From positions 3,243 through 67,242 of the forward strand of contig CARBGY010000005.1 in the NCBI GenBank assembly GCA_948945085.1: 64,000 bases of DNA. Direction: 5' to 3'. Shown piece by piece: positions 60,940 to 64,000 of this stretch. A program made the position numbers and the translations under genes. Position 1 is the first letter of the stretch. Each line of letters starts with the position of its first letter. The DNA comes from an uncultured Candidatus Saccharibacteria bacterium. Lineage in GTDB: Bacteria; Patescibacteriota; Saccharimonadia; Saccharimonadales; Saccharimonadaceae. Under the pieces are notes generated by a model. It was not told where the DNA came from. It saw only the letters and a program-made list of their open reading frames with translations, and did not search any database.

Positions 60940-61114
60940 CACCGAGAAACCGTTGAACTGATAGTTGTAGTGAGACGGGTAGACGTTAGTACTATCAAAA
61001 TGGAGGAGGTACACGTACGTAGCATTAGGATAAGTAGTAGCTGACCAGTAGTGATTATTGTAGCCCGCGCTCCTCAATGAGCCAGTACTTAGATTAACGT
61101 ACCCGCCGCGTACA
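60940..61114 (-). repeat. Family-1 FISUMP cassette D1 (last unit of array D)
   Basis: Encodes VRGG-Y-V-N-LSTGSLRSAGYNNHYWSATTY...GFSVGCVV. Its end resembles that of B3 (GFSVGFVV), with a true-gene-like C-terminus, then passes into the pyrimidine tract. Confidence 0.85.
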
Positions 61115-61117
61115 TAT

Positions 61118-61293
61118 GCACCGAGAAACCGAGGAATCGATCGTTGTAGTCCGATGGGTTGACGTTAGTACTATTGAAACCGAGGTAGGACGCGTAGGTA
61201 GCACTAGGATAAGTAGTAGCTGACCAGTAGATGCTACCGTTTCCCGCGTTCCTCAATGAACCAGTATTCAGAGCGACGTACCCGCCGCGTACA
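61118..61293 (-). repeat. Family-1 FISUMP cassette D2
   Basis: VRGG-Y-V-A-LNTGSLRNAGNGSIYWSATTY...GFSVH. Separated from D3 by a ~25-bp spacer (CTTCCAAAATCCACACTTC on the minus strand) and joined to D1 by ATATG. Confidence 0.85.
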
Positions 61294-61316
61294 TGAAGTG
61301 TGGATTTTGGAAGTTG

Positions 61317-61490
61317 CGCACCGAGAAACTGTAGAATCGAAGGTTGTAGTACGACGGGATGACGTTAGTACTATTGAAATGGAGGTGGTACGCATGCGTA
61401 GCATCAGGATAAGTAGTAGCTGACCAGTAGTTGCTATTACCGCCCGCGCCCCACAATGAACCAGTATTTAGATGGACGGCCCCGCCGCGT
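61317..61490 (-). repeat. Family-1 FISUMP cassette D3
   Basis: VRGG-A-V-H-LNTGSLWGAGGNSNYWSATTY...SFSVR. Fused directly to D4 through one shared VRGG/SVRGG sequence. Confidence 0.85.
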
Positions 61491-61663
61491 ACCGAGAAAC
61501 CGTTGAAGCGATTGTCGTAGACCGACGGGTAGATGCTAGTACTAGCGAAACCGAGGCGATACGCGAACGTAGCATTAGGATAAGTGGTAGCTGACCAGTA
61601 GTAGTTATTGAGGCCCGCGTTCCTCAATGAACCAGTATCTAGATAGACGTGCCCGCCGCGTAC
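61489..61663 (-). repeat. Family-1 FISUMP cassette D4
   Basis: VRGG-H-V-Y-LDTGSLRNAGLNNYYWSATTY...GFSVRGG; reads in frame into D3. Linked to D5 by GCTAATGTAC. Confidence 0.85.
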
Positions 61664-61668
61664 ATTAG

Positions 61669-61843
61669 CGCACCGAGAAACCGGCGAATCGATCGTGGTA
61701 GCGCGACGGGTGGACGATAGTACTATTGAAACCGAGGGCGTACGCGTACGTAGCATTAGGATAAGCAGTAGCTGACCAATAGAAGCTATTGAGGCTCGCG
61801 TTCCTTAAGGAACCAGTATCTAGATAGATGTGCCCGCCGCGTA
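61669..61843 (-). repeat. Family-1 FISUMP cassette D5
   Basis: VRGG-H-I-Y-LDTGSLRNASLNSFYWSATAY...GFSVR then TAA. The same GCTAATGTAC linker follows as in A and B. Confidence 0.85.
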
Positions 61844-62014
61844 CCGAGAAACCGTAGAACCGATTGTTGTAGCCTGAAGGGATGCTGCTAGTACTACCGA
61901 AAGATAGGCCGTATGCGAGTATAGCATTAGAATAAGTAGTAGCCGACCAGTAGAAGCTATTGAAACTTGCATCCCTCAATGAACCAGCATATAGAGAGAT
62001 GACCCCGCCGCGCA
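61841..62014 (-). repeat. Family-1 FISUMP cassette D6
   Basis: VRGG-V-I-S-LYAGSLRDASFNSFYWSATTY...GFSVRGG; in-frame fusion to D5. More silent differences than its neighbours (GCA, TCG, GTA), so older. Confidence 0.85.
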
Positions 62015-62184
62015 CCGAGAAACCGAAGAACCGAGCGTCGTAGCCAGACGGGCCGACGTTAGTACTACCGAAACCGAAGTAGTACGCGCTCGTAGCATTA
62101 GGATAAGTAGTAGCTGACCAGTAGTAGCTATCGAAACCCGCGTCCCTCAATGAGCCAGTCTCTAGAGAGACGTTCCCGCCGCGA
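62010..62184 (-). repeat. Family-1 FISUMP cassette D7 (first unit of array D)
   Basis: GG-N-V-S-LETGSLRDAGFDSYYWSATTY...GFSVRGG; in-frame fusion to D6. Before it, on the minus strand, CTTCACTTCGTCCGTAACGGAC (62187-62208) is a family-2 entry boundary, so the array head is a family-2/family-1 hybrid. Confidence 0.85.
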
Positions 62185-62219
62185 CATGTCCGTTACGGAC
62201 GAAGTGAAGAGGGAAGGGG

Positions 62220-62262
62220 CCGAAAAAAATATATTCCCCTAGCCTTTCGACTAGGGGAGTGC
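62220..62262 (-). terminator. Hairpin at the head of array D
   Basis: TCCCCTAG/CTAGGGGA stem around CCTTTCGA, A/T-rich on both sides. It lies just upstream of the array in coding orientation and would insulate it from outside transcription. Confidence 0.5.
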
Positions 62263-62449
62263 GGGAAATCCCCGAATATGCTCCAAGTATAGCAAACTTT
62301 AAGCGGAATGTCAATAGTTTTTTAAGATTAAAAACATATTTAAATAAACTGTTATTTAAAAGTAAGGTTGATAGGATCATGAGATGGAAATTTGCTGAAA
62401 AAAGATGAATAAAACGCTTGTGGATTTTGGAAATATGGACTATAATTAG

Positions 62450-62815
62450 AGTGCAACAACTTTATATTATACAACTGCACTTTTTGCGAAAGTATTTACT
62501 AAGAAATCACGAGCGTGAGCTCGCGGAGCTAAAGTAAGTAAAGTGCTTGTAGCATTTTAGCATGATGGTGGTACTAAATATCGGTGGGTGGATATTTAAG
62601 TAATACGTTCGGAAAGTTTTTCAAAAACTTGATGTAAACGAAGAAAAAACAGTAAAAGGGTACCGAGAGGAAACCCAAAACATTGTTTTTTCTTTGAAGT
62701 GGACGTATATATTATATATATTCGAATCGAGAAATCGTAACGAAAGTCATGCGTGTGCGGAGAGTTAGCAGTTGTAATAAGGTTGTTGCACCTCGCGGTG
62801 CCCTTTTTGTAATCT
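62450..62815 (+). other. Non-coding region ending in a terminator
   Basis: 62263-63121 contains no gene I can support. It has short hairpins (GTGCA...TGCAC at 62452; GAGCGTGAGCTC at 62511) and ends in GCACC-TCGC-GGTGC with CCTTTTTG (62794-62813), a good terminator. A small RNA may be encoded here, but I cannot place its start. Confidence 0.35.
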
Positions 62816-63121
62816 TATGTTTCATGTGGTTGTTCCTTGATACGACTAAATTTGACCTTATATAATTTAGTTAAACTATACCATTGACATTTTAAACAAA
62901 ATTGTGGCACTAGCGAGAGCCAAGCGGGATTAGAAGACGCAAGGTAACTCAAGAAAAGTTTTCCAAAAGCAGAGATCGCAAAGCAGGATATGAAAGTGGC
63001 AGACGGGCGATGGAGCTAAAGAGATTTGGAGAGGTTTAGACTGAGTAATGAGATTGGTTGTCAAACTAAGCATAGTCGATGCGAGGTTTTTGATGGCAGT
63101 TAATAATCACGGAGGTAAAAA

Positions 63122-64000
63122 GTGGGACAAAGTCGCACAGCAAATCGGAGCCACGGACGCATGAACGCTTCGGGGCGGAAAAACAAAAAATCAGGAAAAC
63201 AAACTAGAATTATGAATAGTCCAATTAATTTTTTCGGCAAAATGAGTATGGGGGTATTGGGTTTGTTGGCGGTTGCATTGCTTTGTCCAATAGGTGGATC
63301 GTCGGCGAGCGCTGATTCCGATACGCAAGCGACGATTGATGCTTTAATTACAGTTCAACCGATGATTTCTTTAGGTGTCCAACAAGCAGTTGAGATTGAT
63401 TTGACACCTACGAGTCAGGGTATTTTTGGTACTAACTCGGCGAAAATGACTGTCAGCACGAACAGCAAAGAAGGCTATAAAGTTTTAATTTCTGCAGATG
63501 GCGACAATAGCTTGAAGAGCGTGGATGATTCTAATACGCGGACGATTGCGGCTTTAACTGGCGCAGTAAGCGAGGCGGACTTTAAAAAGCAAAATAACAC
63601 TTGGGGTTACTCGATTAGTCCAGAAGGCTCTACAGCGACAACTTATCAGGGTGTAACAACGAATGCGACGGAGATGAATGTTGGGGCAACGGCTGATCTG
63701 TATCAACAGACTTATGACTTGACCTTTGGGACACAGATTGGCGCGGATCTTCCAGCAGGTAGTTATACTGGTTCGGTGTTAGTTTCTGCGGTGGCTAATC
63801 CAGTAACTATTACAAGCCTAGAACAGCTGAGTTATATGCAGGATATGTCTCCTACGATTTGTGACAACACGGCAGTTCATCAAACTAAGCGTTTAATTGA
63901 CACTCGCGACGGTAAGGCTTATTGGGTTGCCAAACTTAAGGATGGTAACTGCTGGATGACGCAGAATCTCGACTATGACATGGTAGCTGGTAAAGTCCTT
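63122..64000 (+). CDS. FISUMP-type surface protein, second copy (3' end outside window)
   Basis: At least 293 residues. GTG 63122 is preferred because GGAGG lies 6 nt upstream; ATGs at 63161 and 63212 are in frame. The N terminus is basic and then has a signal peptide (GKMSMGVLGLLAVALLCPIGGSSASA), then a beta-rich region like that of the 12821-14674 protein (VQPMISLGVQQAVEID; FGTQIGADLPAGSYTGSVLVSAVANPVT), and the start of a FISUMP domain (DTRDGKAYWVAKLKDGNCWMTQNLDYDM). The variable end is beyond the window. It faces away from array D and may be the expressed partner of the cassettes. Confidence 0.85.
   Translation, partial: MGQSRTANRSHGRMNASGRKNKKSGKQTRIMNSPINFFGKMSMGVLGLLAVALLCPIGGSSASADSDTQATIDALITVQPMISLGVQQAVEIDLTPTSQGIFGTNSAKMTVSTNSKEGYKVLISADGDNSLKSVDDSNTRTIAALTGAVSEADFKKQNNTWGYSISPEGSTATTYQGVTTNATEMNVGATADLYQQTYDLTFGTQIGADLPAGSYTGSVLVSAVANPVTITSLEQLSYMQDMSPTICDNTAVHQTKRLIDTRDGKAYWVAKLKDGNCWMTQNLDYDMVAGKVL

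Noticed and set aside
60940..62184. CRISPR array
   Set aside because: Repeats are ~175 bp coding units with scattered variable codons, not short identical repeats with unique spacers; no cas genes.
60940..62184. Integron cassette array
   Set aside because: No integrase and no attC-like palindromes between units; junctions are inside coding sequence.

Overview
The window looks like a chromosomal segment of a candidate-phyla-radiation bacterium, most likely Saccharibacteria (TM7). The evidence is compact operons, short versions of core proteins (IF-2, PriA, Adk), KGG-repeat and DUF5663-like small proteins, a Gram-positive style surface (lipobox, LPTTG anchor, peptidoglycan deacetylase), and TGA used as an ordinary stop, which argues against Gracilibacteria/Absconditabacteria. 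The phylum call is inference; no 16S gene lies in the window.

Layout. 0-9 kb: end of a membrane peptidoglycan deacetylase, tRNA-Ile and tRNA-Ala, a detached surface-protein cassette, a KGG protein, a metallopeptidase, a giant multidomain surface protein, and rpsA. 9-16 kb: cassette array A, a DUF2726 protein, tRNA-Asn, infB, a FISUMP-type surface protein, and a helical protein of unknown role. 16-27 kb: fmt, def, priA, a wHTH regulator with recJ, rpsU, adk, map, ftsA, ftsZ, nrdR and a thioredoxin-like gene. 27-33 kb: cassette array B, an unknown basic protein, T-box-controlled ileS, a second detached cassette, and a small basic protein. 33-39 kb: a cell-envelope block (coiled, DUF5663-like, large membrane and LPTTG proteins), then rplU. 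39-54 kb: P-type ATPase, a frameshifted GT39-like gene, parA, parB, rnj, a lipoprotein, CIRCE-controlled clpC, a membrane metallopeptidase, clpP, rnhA, a Thr-rich surface protein and a CYTH protein. 54-64 kb: cassette C, a KwaB-like DUF4868 protein, a membrane protein, rsmH, a structured RNA candidate, an FtsL-like protein, an orphan MazF-like protein, cassette array D (seven units), and the 5' part of a second FISUMP surface gene.

The main discovery candidate is the cassette system. Thirteen units of about 175 bp, in four clusters (A 2, B 3, C 1, D 7), encode the last ~58 residues of a FISUMP (C-type-lectin-like) domain. They lack usable start codons and N-terminal parts. About a dozen codon columns vary freely at bases 1 and 2 while base 3 is fixed, column by column, as C or T. 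This is the pattern expected if AAC and AAT codons were targets of adenine-directed mutagenesis, as in diversity-generating retroelements (DGRs). No reverse transcriptase or invariant template lies in the window. A second, more divergent cassette family (two detached copies plus the resident 3' end of the 12.8-14.7 kb gene) shares a 122-bp identical 3' flank carrying a terminator. I infer a store of detached, hypervariable lectin-like ends that could be moved into expressed surface genes.

Regulation seen directly: many TTGAC-N17-TAnnnT promoters; several genes whose start codon lies 6-8 nt after a -10 box (likely leaderless); a T-box before ileS; CIRCE before clpC; a 10-bp stem in the rpsA leader; and two or three small-RNA candidates.
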